Below, piece after piece: positions 45,891 through 53,666 of a stretch of 64,000 bases of DNA. The stretch's first letter is position 1. Every line of letters begins with the position of its first letter. Source of the stretch: Aeromonas rivipollensis. GTDB lineage: Bacteria > Pseudomonadota > Gammaproteobacteria > Enterobacterales > Aeromonadaceae. The notes below the pieces were generated by a model. That model did no database searches and was not told the DNA's origin. It saw nothing but the letters and a program-made list of their open reading frames with translations. The position numbers and the translations under genes are program-made. The stretch lies in contig NZ_JAAILA010000011.1 in assembly GCF_010974825.1 (NCBI RefSeq), positions 182,050 to 246,049 on the forward strand. Reading direction: 5' to 3'.

Positions 45891-46118
45891 ATGGCGATTA
45901 AAACGAGATCCAGAAGAGAGAAGATTGGCAGCGGGCTCGGGCTGGTGCTCGGGATCATTGCCTTCAACCTCATGGTGCCCCTGCTGTTTGAGAAGCAGGC
46001 GAACTTTGATTTCAACCAGCTGCTCTGGGCTGTGGTCAGCGCCATGATCTGCTCCGAGTTGGGGGCCAGAGTGGGTAAATGGCTGGATACCAAAGAGCAG
46101 GCCAAATCGGCAGAGTAG
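45891..46118 (+). CDS. Small membrane protein, function unknown
   Basis: 75 residues, MAIKTRSRREKIGSGLGLVL at the start. Two hydrophobic segments (GLGLVLGIIAFNLMVPLLF and LLWAVVSAMICSELGARVG) with a basic N-terminus and a charged C-terminus suggest a two-helix inner-membrane protein with both ends in the cytoplasm. CAGGAGTGAGCAG gives a good ribosome-binding site. A different reading frame beginning at ATG 45838 overlaps it with an even better site; the frame chosen here looks more like a protein. Own terminator at 46180. Confidence 0.72.
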   Translation: MAIKTRSRREKIGSGLGLVLGIIAFNLMVPLLFEKQANFDFNQLLWAVVSAMICSELGARVGKWLDTKEQAKSAE

Positions 46119-46179
46119 CGAGAGTGGGAAGTGGCAGACCCTAAATCACTATGGGGGACGGCTATCTGTGCTGGTTACA

Positions 46180-46214
46180 CAAGAAGGGCGACATCAGTCG
46201 CCCTTCTTGTTTTT
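46180..46214. terminator. Terminator between small membrane protein and DinB gene
   Basis: 13-bp perfect stem CAAGAAGGGCGAC/GTCGCCCTTCTTG (46180-46192 with 46197-46209), loop ATCA, then TTTTT. Convergent genes share it. Confidence 0.93.
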
Positions 46215-46234
46215 GCGAGCAGCATTTTTGTCGA

Positions 46235-46738
46235 TCAGCCACCCCGTCGCCCGGGTTCGCTGCGATGCAAGAAGGTGGTCAGGGTGTCGCGCGGCGGCGT
46301 GATGCCGCACTGCACCAGAATGCGCCCGATCGCCCCCCTGTGATAACCGCCGTGGGTGACCAGATGCAGCAGCATCTCCTCGCGGCTCATCCGCCCCTTG
46401 TCACCATCCACAAAGTTGAACGAGAGAACGGCCTCGCCATCCGCCTGGCTCAGTCTGGCAACGTATGCCAGATACCAGCCATCCAGTTCGCCGATGGCGG
46501 TGCGCAGCGCCGCCAGGGTCGGCGTCTCCGGTGTATTGGTGGCACTGAAGCCGTGCCGTTCCCCCAGCAGATTGGCCTTGAAGATGGCATCGACCACATG
46601 GATATGGTTGAAGATGCGCAGGGCATTGTGGTGCGCCTCGGGATATTGCAGTTGGTCCAGGGTGGCGAGGGCATCCAGCAGTTCGCCATTGGCCCAGGCC
46701 TTGTAGCGAAACAGAGAGTGAAGGGGCGAGTGGTTCAT
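46235..46738 (-). CDS. DinB-family protein
   Basis: 167 residues from ATG 46738 (MNHSPLHSLFRYKAWANGEL). The four-helix DinB/YfiT fold is shown by FRYKAWANGELLDALATL at the start, the first metal-site helix with IFNHIHVVDAIF, and the closing LLHLVTHGGYHRGAIGRILVQCGI with the two other histidines. DinB proteins are metal-dependent enzymes or thiol transferases (some use bacillithiol or mycothiol); the function in gammaproteobacteria is not defined. Longer readings upstream lack coding character. Confidence 0.85.
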   Translation of the reverse strand: MNHSPLHSLFRYKAWANGELLDALATLDQLQYPEAHHNALRIFNHIHVVDAIFKANLLGERHGFSATNTPETPTLAALRTAIGELDGWYLAYVARLSQADGEAVLSFNFVDGDKGRMSREEMLLHLVTHGGYHRGAIGRILVQCGITPPRDTLTTFLHRSEPGRRGG

Positions 46739-46909
46739 GGTCTTCCTTGATGGGGTCAGCGCGGGAAGAGGGCATCTTAGCCAGCCGATGGCAGCAAGAA
46801 AACTCCCCACCTGACGGGGTCGGTGACCGGCCAGTGTGCAGGGCATTGGATGTGCCCGGTGCGAGTGAGATGTTACCCTGTGCCATCGCACTCATGACAA
46901 GGAGTTCCC

Positions 46910-47818
46910 ATGCGCATTGCCCTGATTGGCCTCGGTGATATCGCCCAGAAGGCCTATCTGCCGCTGCTCGCGAGCGACGAGCGAGTCACCCCGCTGCTCT
47001 GCACCCGCAATCCCCAAGTGCTGGACAAGCTGGCCCGCCAGTACCGGATCGCCGAGTGCTTTACCGAGGTGGAGGCGCTGCTTGCGAGCCGCCCGGACGC
47101 CGTGATGATCCACGCCGCCACCGCCGTACATGGCAAGCTGGCGGAGCAGTGCCTGCGCGCAGGCATCCCCACCTTTGTCGACAAGCCGCTCTGTGACAAC
47201 GCCGCCGAGGTGGAGGCGCTGGCCAACCTAGCTATGGCGCAGGATTGCCCGCTGTTTGTGGGCTTCAACCGCCGCTATCTTCCTGCCATGAGCGAAGCCC
47301 GCAGCCAGCCGCTCACCGAGCTTCACTGGCAGAAACACAGGCATGCCCTGCCTGGGCTGCCGCGTCAGTTCCTGTTCGACGACTTTATCCATGTGCTCGA
47401 CAGTCTCTGCTTTTATGGCGGTCTGCCGAGCGGAGATCTCCACGCTGTGCTGAGGCGAAGCCCCCAGCAGCCCGAGCTGCTGGCCGGAGTGAGCGTCGCC
47501 TGGCAGAGCGGGCAGGTGGCGGTGAGCGGCAGCATGAACCGTAGCGCCGGCCTCACCGAGGAGCGCATCGATGCCTATGGCGACAATCTGTCGCTCCACC
47601 TGGAGAACTGCACCCGGGGCACCCTGGCCCAGGGCAAGGTGGTGCAGACCCTGGCCCCCGATGACTGGCAGCCGGTGCTGGCGAGCCGGGGATTCGTTGC
47701 GATGCTGGATCACTGGTATCAGCAAATTGAAACGGGCAAGGCAGATGGGGGACTTATCGAGAGCTATCTGCACAGCCACCGGCTGGCGGAGCGACTGGTG
47801 GATCTGGCGGGGGAGTGA
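46910..47818 (+). CDS. Gfo/Idh/MocA-family oxidoreductase, MviM-like
   Basis: 302 residues. Rossmann fold at the N-terminus (ALIGLGDIAQKAYLPLLA), then the family signature FVDKPLCDNAAEVEALANLA and VGFNRRYLPAM, where Lys of DKP is the conserved catalytic lysine. The C-terminal substrate domain contains HKRH-like KHRHALPG and DDFIHVLDSLCFYGG. E. coli MviM (YceM) shows the same GIAQKAWLP, DKPLAEN and VGFNRRFAPL pieces. Substrate unknown, presumably a sugar derivative with NAD(P). ATG 46910 follows AAGGAGTTCCC. Next to ruvC but with a 260-base gap. Confidence 0.85.
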   Translation: MRIALIGLGDIAQKAYLPLLASDERVTPLLCTRNPQVLDKLARQYRIAECFTEVEALLASRPDAVMIHAATAVHGKLAEQCLRAGIPTFVDKPLCDNAAEVEALANLAMAQDCPLFVGFNRRYLPAMSEARSQPLTELHWQKHRHALPGLPRQFLFDDFIHVLDSLCFYGGLPSGDLHAVLRRSPQQPELLAGVSVAWQSGQVAVSGSMNRSAGLTEERIDAYGDNLSLHLENCTRGTLAQGKVVQTLAPDDWQPVLASRGFVAMLDHWYQQIETGKADGGLIESYLHSHRLAERLVDLAGE

Positions 47819-47998
47819 GCCCGGCTTGCCCTTCCCATGGGCTGCCGATGGACAGCAGGGGCGAGAAAACAACCGAAGTACTGTACAAGATGACGCATCC
47901 CTGCGCGGTTGGCAGGGGAGGGCGCCGCCGCGCGAGCCAAGGGGACGCTTGTTTGCTATCTTGGCGCCCATGAAAGATCTGCAGAGCAACAGAGTGTG

Positions 47999-48085
47999 AT
48001 GAGCAACGTTTCGCAAATGGCGCCGGGTTTGCCACGGGCCGGTGATGAGCGCCCGGTCGCGGCGCACAAGGTGATCCCTTCATGA
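47999..48085 (+). CDS. Possible 28-residue leader ORF overlapping ruvC
   Basis: ATG 47999 opens 28 codons (begins [20 protein letters not shown]) whose TGA overlaps the ruvC ATG as ATGA (48082-48085). It could couple translation into ruvC. Its ribosome-binding site is weak (AGAGTG), and the sequence resembles nothing I know, so it may be chance. Confidence 0.3.
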   Translation: MSNVSQMAPGLPRAGDERPVAAHKVIPS

Positions 48086-48603
48086 GCATTATTCTGGGTA
48101 TAGACCCCGGTTCGCGGATCACCGGCTACGGCGTCATCCGCATAGTCGCGGGCAAGGCGGAGTATCTGGGCTCCGGTTGCATTCGCACCGACCTGGGCGA
48201 GCTGCCGTCACGCCTCAAGCAGGTGTATGACGGGGTGAGCGAGATCATCACCCAGTTCAAGCCCGATGACTTCGCCATAGAGCGGGTCTTCATGGCCCGC
48301 AACGCCGATTCCGCCTTGAAGCTAGGTCAGGCGCGGGGCAGCGCCATAGTGGCGGCGGTCAACGCCCTGCTGCCGGTGAGCGAATACTCGGCGACCCAGA
48401 TCAAGCAGGCGGTAGTGGGCACGGGGGGGGCAGCCAAGGAGCAGGTACAGCATATGGTGACCCATCTGCTCAAGCTCTCTGCCACCCCTCAGGCGGATGC
48501 GGCGGATGCCCTCGGGGTGGCGCTCTGCCACTTCCACACCCGCCAGAGCCTCATCAAGATGGCGGGGCGTGCCACCAGCTCGGTGCGTGGCCGTTACCGC
48601 TGA
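48082..48603 (+). CDS. ruvC: Holliday-junction resolvase RuvC
   Basis: 173 residues, same as E. coli RuvC. It cuts four-way junctions made during recombinational repair and acts with RuvAB. The four catalytic acidic residues are present: Asp8 (GIDPG), Glu67 (AIERVF), Asp139 and Asp142 ([14 protein letters not shown]). Junction-binding motif [15 protein letters not shown] is intact. ruvA and ruvB do not follow; the next gene is aqpZ, and yebC is not upstream, so the gene is separated from its usual partners. I saw no good LexA box before it. Confidence 0.95.
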   Translation: MSIILGIDPGSRITGYGVIRIVAGKAEYLGSGCIRTDLGELPSRLKQVYDGVSEIITQFKPDDFAIERVFMARNADSALKLGQARGSAIVAAVNALLPVSEYSATQIKQAVVGTGGAAKEQVQHMVTHLLKLSATPQADAADALGVALCHFHTRQSLIKMAGRATSSVRGRYR

Positions 48604-48912
48604 TCCCCAGACGGGCTCTGCGAGGACGCCCCACCGCGCCTGGCACAAGCCTGTTGCCCGGCGTGCTGTTGTCAAAAGCGCTGATTGGGTCACAGGCTGT
48701 CGCACTATCAGGGGGGACTCTGATGAGAAATGGGGGCGACTCGGGTGCAGAAGCTCCCGTTTAATCAACAACTTGTGACTCACGTCACACATTTTGCGTA
48801 AATAAAGCCGGCTTCGTCTTACTCCACCACACTCCCATAATATGGCGCCTGTTGAATAGCAGTGTCCGTATGAGCCTTTTCCAGGCTCCTGTTCTAGTCA
48901 TCATCGGGAGAT
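48604..48912. other. Intergenic region between ruvC and aqpZ
   Basis: About 310 bases, no gene. The left part is GC-rich without a clear ruvC terminator. The right part has AT-rich CCCATAATATGG (about 48834-48845), a plausible -10 region for aqpZ. Confidence 0.4.
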
Positions 48913-49605
48913 ATGAGAGTGAAACCATTTGCAGCTGAATTTATGGGCACCTTCTGGCTGGTGCTGGGGGGCTGTGGCAGTGCCGTGCTGGCTGCCGCTT
49001 TCCCGAATGTGGGGATAGGCCTGCTGGGTGTGGCTCTGGCGTTCGGTCTGACCGTGCTGACCATGGCCTTCGCCATAGGTCACATCTCTGGTTGTCACCT
49101 GAACCCGGCCGTGACCCTGGGTCTGTGGGCCGGTGGCCGTTTCCCGGCATCGGGTGTCGTGCCTTACATCGTGGCTCAGGTCCTTGGCGGGATCGCGGCG
49201 GGCGGTGTGCTCTATGTGATCGCCAGCGGCCAGGCCGGATTTGACGTGAGCGCCGGCTTTGCCTCCAACGGTTATGGTGAGCACTCACCGGGCGGTTACA
49301 GCCTGCTGGCGGCACTGGTGTGTGAAGTGGTGATGACCGGCTTCTTCCTGTTCGTCATCATGGGGGCCACCGACAGCCGTGCACCGGCGGGCTTTGCCCC
49401 CATCGCCATCGGTCTGTGCCTGACCCTTATCCACCTCATCAGCATTCCGGTGACCAACACCTCGGTGAACCCGGCTCGCAGCACGGGTGTGGCACTGTTC
49501 GTGGGTGACTGGGCCGTCAGTCAGCTCTGGCTGTTCTGGGTCGCTCCCATCGTCGGTGCCATTCTGGGGGCATTGGCCTATCGCGTGATCGCCACCAAAG
49601 AGTGA
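48913..49605 (+). CDS. aqpZ: Aquaporin Z
   Basis: 230 residues, six helices plus two half-helices. Both NPA motifs are intact: Asn64-Pro-Ala ([11 protein letters not shown]) and Asn186-Pro-Ala ([11 protein letters not shown]). The selectivity filter Phe44, His174 and Arg189 is that of a water-selective channel, not a glycerol facilitator. E. coli AqpZ has 231 residues. It lets water cross the inner membrane during osmotic shifts. ATG 48913 follows GGGAGATAT(G)AGAG-like sequence (ATCGGGAGATATGAG). Monocistronic with a strong terminator. Confidence 0.95.
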   Translation: MRVKPFAAEFMGTFWLVLGGCGSAVLAAAFPNVGIGLLGVALAFGLTVLTMAFAIGHISGCHLNPAVTLGLWAGGRFPASGVVPYIVAQVLGGIAAGGVLYVIASGQAGFDVSAGFASNGYGEHSPGGYSLLAALVCEVVMTGFFLFVIMGATDSRAPAGFAPIAIGLCLTLIHLISIPVTNTSVNPARSTGVALFVGDWAVSQLWLFWVAPIVGAILGALAYRVIATKE

Positions 49606-49632
49606 GCTGTTACTGAACTATGTGTGGTATCG

Positions 49633-49657
49633 ACACGCCTGCGGGCGTGTTTTTTTG
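49633..49657 (+). terminator. Terminator of aqpZ
   Basis: ACACGCC/GGCGTGT (49633-49639 with 49644-49650), loop TGCG, then seven T. Confidence 0.93.
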
Positions 49658-49723
49658 TTTCTGGAGGGCAGCAAAACCGGGATAACCTCGGTTTTTCTTT
49701 TTCTAAGGTAGAGGATGAGGGGA

Positions 49724-49973
49724 TCATAAACCCCGGGCGCTCAACATCTCTTTATCGCGCTGGTGCAGCAGCTTGACCCGTGCCACCTAGTCCCGGGTTT
49801 CGGCAAGAATGGGAGGGGATGCCGCCGTGCTTGTGTCTTGCAAAGGACTTACAGGCCCCGGGCGCTCAGCATCTCTTTATAGCGCTGATGCAGCAGCTTG
49901 ACCCGCGCCACCTAGGCTCGGGTTTCGGTATGGATGGGAGGGGATGCCGCCGTGCTTGTGTCTTGCAAAGGGC
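49724..49973 (-). repeat. Two tandem diverged copies of the transglycosylase gene 3' end (125-bp period)
   Basis: On the minus strand the gene ends at 49974-49976. The same ending recurs with stop at 49849-49851 (TAA) and again at 49724-49726 (TGA), each exactly 125 bp on. The last 20 codons (VARVKLLHQR, then (Y/D)KEMLSARGL) are kept with mostly synonymous changes (CAC/CAT, CGA/CGG, CTG/TTG, CTG/TTA); Tyr becomes Asp in the outer copy. Both copies carry the same amber TAG (49912-49914 and 49787-49789) where the gene has a Tyr codon at 50037-50039, and share GTGCTTGTGTCTTGCAAAGG at their junctions. Confidence 0.92.
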
Positions 49974-50684
49974 TTACAGGCCTCGGGCGCTCAGCATCTC
50001 TTTATAGCGCTGGTGCAGCAGCTTGACCCGCGCCACATAGGCCCGGGTTTCGGCATAGGGCGGTATGCCACCGTGTTTTTGCACCGCACCGGCCCCGGCG
50101 TTGTAGGCGGCCGTGGCCAGGGCAACATTGCCGTCATACTGCTTGAGCAGGCCCGCCAGGTATTTCACCCCGCCGAAGATATTCTGCTCGGCCATCAGGG
50201 CATTGCCGACCCCGAGCTCGCGGGCGGTCGCCGGCATCAGCTGGGTCAGCCCCATGGCCCCCTTGCGGGAGACGGCCAGCGGGTTGAAGGCGGATTCTGC
50301 GTGGATCAGCGCCCGGATGAGGGCAGGCTCCACCTGATAGGTCTTGGCCGCCGCCTGTATGGTGCTGGCATAGTCGTAGAGGAAGAGGCCAGTGGTGCGC
50401 CAGTTGACCCTGGAGGCGGGATCGCAGGCGTAGCAGTCGTTGAACAGCAGCAGCTCGTAATGACCCTGCTCCGGCATCATGTCGGAATAGCGCACCACAC
50501 CGTTCTTTTGCACCGACTTGTAGACCTGGATCTGGCGCGCGGCGGGGGGCGGTGCGGGCTCTGCCACCTTGGGTGACGGGATCGACTCGGATGTCAGGAC
50601 CACCACCTCGGCCGGTGGCGGCGTCTGACTCCAGGCACTGAGGGGGAACAGCAAAATGGCTCCCAGCAACATCCATGCTTTCAA
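49974..50684 (-). CDS. Lytic transglycosylase, SLT domain with N-terminal DUF4124
   Basis: 236 residues. Signal peptide about 19 residues (LLFPLSAWS). A short DUF4124-like segment (QIQVYKSVQKNGVVRYSDMMPEQGHYELLLF) precedes the SLT domain: catalytic Glu130 in IHAESAFNP, then VSRKGAMGLTQLMPATARELGVG, NIFGGVKYLAGLL and ALATAAYNAGAGAVQKHGGIPPYAETRAYVARV. It cleaves the MurNAc-GlcNAc bond with formation of anhydro ends. Two extra copies of its 3' end stand downstream. Cysteines in FNDCYACDP may form a disulfide. Confidence 0.9.
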   Translation of the reverse strand: MKAWMLLGAILLFPLSAWSQTPPPAEVVVLTSESIPSPKVAEPAPPPAARQIQVYKSVQKNGVVRYSDMMPEQGHYELLLFNDCYACDPASRVNWRTTGLFLYDYASTIQAAAKTYQVEPALIRALIHAESAFNPLAVSRKGAMGLTQLMPATARELGVGNALMAEQNIFGGVKYLAGLLKQYDGNVALATAAYNAGAGAVQKHGGIPPYAETRAYVARVKLLHQRYKEMLSARGL

Positions 50685-50998
50685 CGGCTTGCTCCTTAAG
50701 CCTTGTTAGCCACGTTGAGTAAAGCATCCGTGGCGAGGCAGAACAAGGGCCCCGACGAGGAGTCGCAATAAATGCCCGGGCAGAGGGGGCCACTGGCTCC
50801 CCGAGGCGGGTGCCGCAGCCTCGCAAGAGGCAATGGACGACGCCGCAACTCCCCAGCTGGCTATTGGCTTTTTTGTAAGTTAAAGGCGTGTTATCTTGCA
50901 GTTGCTCCACTCTGGTCTGATCTCTTCGTGGGGCCGGTTGATAGGGCAAGAGAGGGCCAGGTGGCCAGAGCGAAATGGGTATGAGAAGCAGGCGGGCG
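50685..50998. other. Intergenic region between transglycosylase and GNAT genes
   Basis: Holds divergent promoters. TGTTATCTTGCAG (50888-50900) resembles an extended -10. A short T tract CTTTTTTG occurs at 50867-50874. No gene or repeat recognised. Confidence 0.4.
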
Positions 50999-51439
50999 AT
51001 GGAGCTCAGATTCGAAGAGTACTGTGATGCGGATCTTTCCCTGATCAGGGACTATTACGAGACGACGTTTTCCCACTATGTGCCGGATCTGGCCGAACGG
51101 ATCTTCGTGGTACGGGATGCCCATTGGCTGGTGGGGGCCGTGCGCCTGCGCGACGAACAGGACTATTACCACCTGTGCGGTTTCCGGTTGTTGCCGCACT
51201 ACCAGTCACTGGGGCTGGGCTCCCGGTTGCTGCAGCACGCCTGCAGCGATCTGCTGGACAAGCCCGTGATCTGCCACGCCTTGCCCTTCGAGAAACCCTT
51301 CTACCTCAAGGCGGGCTTTGCCCACCTTCCCCTGCATGAACTCGACGGACCGCTTCATACCCTCTATCACCAGCAGCGCGAACAGGGTTACCAGATCGAG
51401 CTGCTGGTGCGTCAGGCGACAGCCACTGTCTACAACTGA
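50999..51439 (+). CDS. GNAT-family N-acetyltransferase
   Basis: 146 residues from ATG 50999; ATGs at 50975 and 50981 in frame would add up to eight residues. The fold is indicated by FVVRDAHWLVGAVRLRDEQDYYHLCGFRLLPHYQSLGLGSRLLQHAC, where QSLGLG is the acetyl-CoA loop. The later FEKPFYLKAGFAHLP is the motif B region. Acceptor unknown. The stop overlaps the convergent YceB-like gene by ten bases, so no terminator separates them. Confidence 0.82.
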   Translation: MELRFEEYCDADLSLIRDYYETTFSHYVPDLAERIFVVRDAHWLVGAVRLRDEQDYYHLCGFRLLPHYQSLGLGSRLLQHACSDLLDKPVICHALPFEKPFYLKAGFAHLPLHELDGPLHTLYHQQREQGYQIELLVRQATATVYN

Positions 51440-51981
51440 TCCTTCGGCTTGGTCAGCAGGCGGATCTTGCCCGGTGACAGCTCCAGCCCCAGCAGATTCT
51501 CTTTCAGCCAGGCCTGGTTGGGATCCTTGTCGTCGAGCTTGTAAACGGGCTGGGTCTCCAGCCGCTTCTCCATGCTCTGCAGCAGCATCCTCAGCATGAA
51601 ACCGAACTTCTGCTCGGCCGCCGCGGGCTCCAGCTTGTAGTCAATCAACTTCATGTTGTCGAGGAAGAGCGCGCTCTGGGCCTTGTCGTAGCGCGGCCTC
51701 GCCTCATAGGTCATGTTCAGCAGGGCATCGTACTGGGTCTGGTCCGGCAGGGAGATCTTCAGCTTGCCCTTGCCAAAGACCCTGGCGGTATCCGGGCTCT
51801 GGCGGCCGATCTGGACATCGCTCTGCTCGAGCTGGACATGGGCCTTGATGATGCCGGGCAACTCCAGCTGTTTGTCGACTTGCACCTGGGATTGCAGGTA
51901 CTGGTTTATCTGTTGCTCATTGATGTCATATGAGCCTTGACCTAGCATGGCCAGACTCAGCAGCATAGATTGCAGGATCAT
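51430..51981 (-). CDS. DUF1439 (YceB-like) protein without lipobox
   Basis: 183 residues from ATG 51981. The DUF1439 pattern is visible: YDINEQQINQYLQSQVQVDKQLELPGIIKAHVQLEQSDVQIGR, then KLKISLPDQTQYDALLNMTYEARPRYD and SALFLDNMKLIDYKLEP. E. coli YceB is a lipoprotein with a cysteine after the signal. Here the N-terminus MILQSMLLSLAMLGQGSYD has a hydrophobic stretch with no cysteine, so the protein would be soluble in the periplasm or anchored by an uncleaved helix. Function unknown. Ten-base overlap with the convergent GNAT gene. Confidence 0.82.
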   Translation of the reverse strand: MILQSMLLSLAMLGQGSYDINEQQINQYLQSQVQVDKQLELPGIIKAHVQLEQSDVQIGRQSPDTARVFGKGKLKISLPDQTQYDALLNMTYEARPRYDKAQSALFLDNMKLIDYKLEPAAAEQKFGFMLRMLLQSMEKRLETQPVYKLDDKDPNQAWLKENLLGLELSPGKIRLLTKPKDQL

Positions 51982-52077
51982 GCTAACGACCTGATAGAAT
52001 GGGTTTGTCCCACAGCATACCATTGTGGCCCTGTGGGATCTGCCCATGCCCTTTGTTCATTACACCAAGGAGTCGTC

Positions 52078-53559
52078 TTGCTCGACGGTCTGGAATACGA
52101 CATTCAGTTGCTGTTCTCCCGCTTTCTCGGCTGGCTGTTGCTGTTGTTTCACACCGTGATAGTGGCGGGGATCTCCCTGCGAGTGGTGATGAAGCGGCGC
52201 CCCATAGGGGTATCCCTCGCCTGGCTGGCGCTCATCTATGCCATCCCGTTTGCCGGGGTCGGCTTCTATGTGCTGTTTGGGGAGATACGGCTCGGCCGCA
52301 AGCGAGCCGAACGTGCCCAGGCCATGTACCGCCCTTACGCCATCTGGATCCGCCAGCTCGCCCGCCTCTTTCCCCAGCACTGCTGCGAGGTGGGCAGCAA
52401 GGCGCGCCCGCTTCATGATCTGATCCAGGGGCGGCTGGCCATGCCCATGCTCTCGGGCAACCGGATGACGCTGCTGCACAAGCCCGACACCATCATTCAG
52501 GAGATAGTGCGCGACATCCGCGGCTCCTCCCAGTCCTGCTACCTGGAGTTCTACATCTGGCATCCCGGCGGGGACGTGGATGCGGTGTGCGAGGCCCTTG
52601 TCGAGGTGGCGGCGCGCGGCGTGGATTGTCGCGTGTTGCTCGATTCCGTCGGCAGCAAGACCTTCTTCCGCTCCGGCTGGCCTAAGTCGCTGCGGGCGGC
52701 CGGGGTCAAGGTGGTGGAGGTGCTGCCGGTGGGGGCCTGGCGCATCCCGTTCCAGCGCCAGGACTTGCGCATGCACCGCAAGCTGGTGGTGATAGATGAC
52801 AGGGTCGGTTACACCGGCTCCATGAACATGGTGGATCCCCGCTTCTTCAAGCAAGATGCCGGTGTCGGTCAGTGGGTCGACATCATGATCCGGGTGCAGG
52901 GGCCAGTGGTGCCCCTGATGTGGTCCACTTTCGTCTGGGACTGGGAGATGGAGACCGGCGAGCGGCTGCTCGACAGCCTGCAGCACGAACCCGAGGCCTG
53001 GCCGCAAACCAACTATCGGGCCCAACTCATCCCCTCAGGCCCCTTCGTCGGCGGTGACTGCATCCAGCAGAGCCTGCTGCTGGCCATCTACCAGGCGCGC
53101 CACCACCTGGTGCTGACCACCCCCTATTTCGTACCGGACGACCCCCTGGCGGCGGCGCTCTCCTCGGCTGCGGCGCGGGGCGTGCTGGTGCAGCTGGTAC
53201 TGCCGGCGCGCAACGACTCCCTGATGGCCAACCACGCGAGCAACTCCTTCATGGAGGATCTGCTGGCGGCCGGGGTCGAAATTTACCGCTATGATGCCGG
53301 TCTGCTGCACACCAAGAGCGTGCTGGTGGACGATGACTTCGCCCTGGTGGGTACGGTCAACCTCGACAGACGCAGCCTCTGGCTCAATTTCGAGATCACC
53401 CTGCTCATCGACAACCCGGTGTTTGTCGCCGAGATGAATCAGCTGGTGCAGGGCTACATGCTGGAGGCGACCCCCATGTCGCTGACCCAGTGGCGGGCCC
53501 GCCCCTGGTACAAAAAATTGCTGGAGAACATCTTCTACCTGTTCAGCCCCTTGCTGTGA
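52078..53559 (+). CDS. clsA: Cardiolipin synthase A
   Basis: 493 residues from TTG 52078, five bases after AAGGAG; in-frame upstream sequence lacks coding character. E. coli ClsA has 486. Two N-terminal helices (FLGWLLLLFHTVIVAGI and GVSLAWLALIYAIPFAGVGFYVLFG). The two phospholipase D motifs are HRKLVVIDD from His233 and HTKSVLVDD from His411, both followed by GS/GT and N. It condenses two phosphatidylglycerols to cardiolipin and glycerol in the inner membrane. The N-terminal FG-x-IRLGRKR loop fits ClsA rather than ClsB or ClsC. Confidence 0.92.
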   Translation: MLDGLEYDIQLLFSRFLGWLLLLFHTVIVAGISLRVVMKRRPIGVSLAWLALIYAIPFAGVGFYVLFGEIRLGRKRAERAQAMYRPYAIWIRQLARLFPQHCCEVGSKARPLHDLIQGRLAMPMLSGNRMTLLHKPDTIIQEIVRDIRGSSQSCYLEFYIWHPGGDVDAVCEALVEVAARGVDCRVLLDSVGSKTFFRSGWPKSLRAAGVKVVEVLPVGAWRIPFQRQDLRMHRKLVVIDDRVGYTGSMNMVDPRFFKQDAGVGQWVDIMIRVQGPVVPLMWSTFVWDWEMETGERLLDSLQHEPEAWPQTNYRAQLIPSGPFVGGDCIQQSLLLAIYQARHHLVLTTPYFVPDDPLAAALSSAAARGVLVQLVLPARNDSLMANHASNSFMEDLLAAGVEIYRYDAGLLHTKSVLVDDDFALVGTVNLDRRSLWLNFEITLLIDNPVFVAEMNQLVQGYMLEATPMSLTQWRARPWYKKLLENIFYLFSPLL

Positions 53560-53666
53560 CAGTCGAGAATGGGCCATGAGCCGGGATCTGGCTTGCTTGT
53601 GTTCCCATACTCCCCGTAGAGTGCGCCTATGCACCCGCCATAGAAAAATCAGGAGTAAGAGAGCAG

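Noticed and set aside
47878..47897. LexA box upstream of ruvC (CTGTACAAGATGAC)
   Set aside because: The right half lacks ACAG; the match is limited to one half-site.
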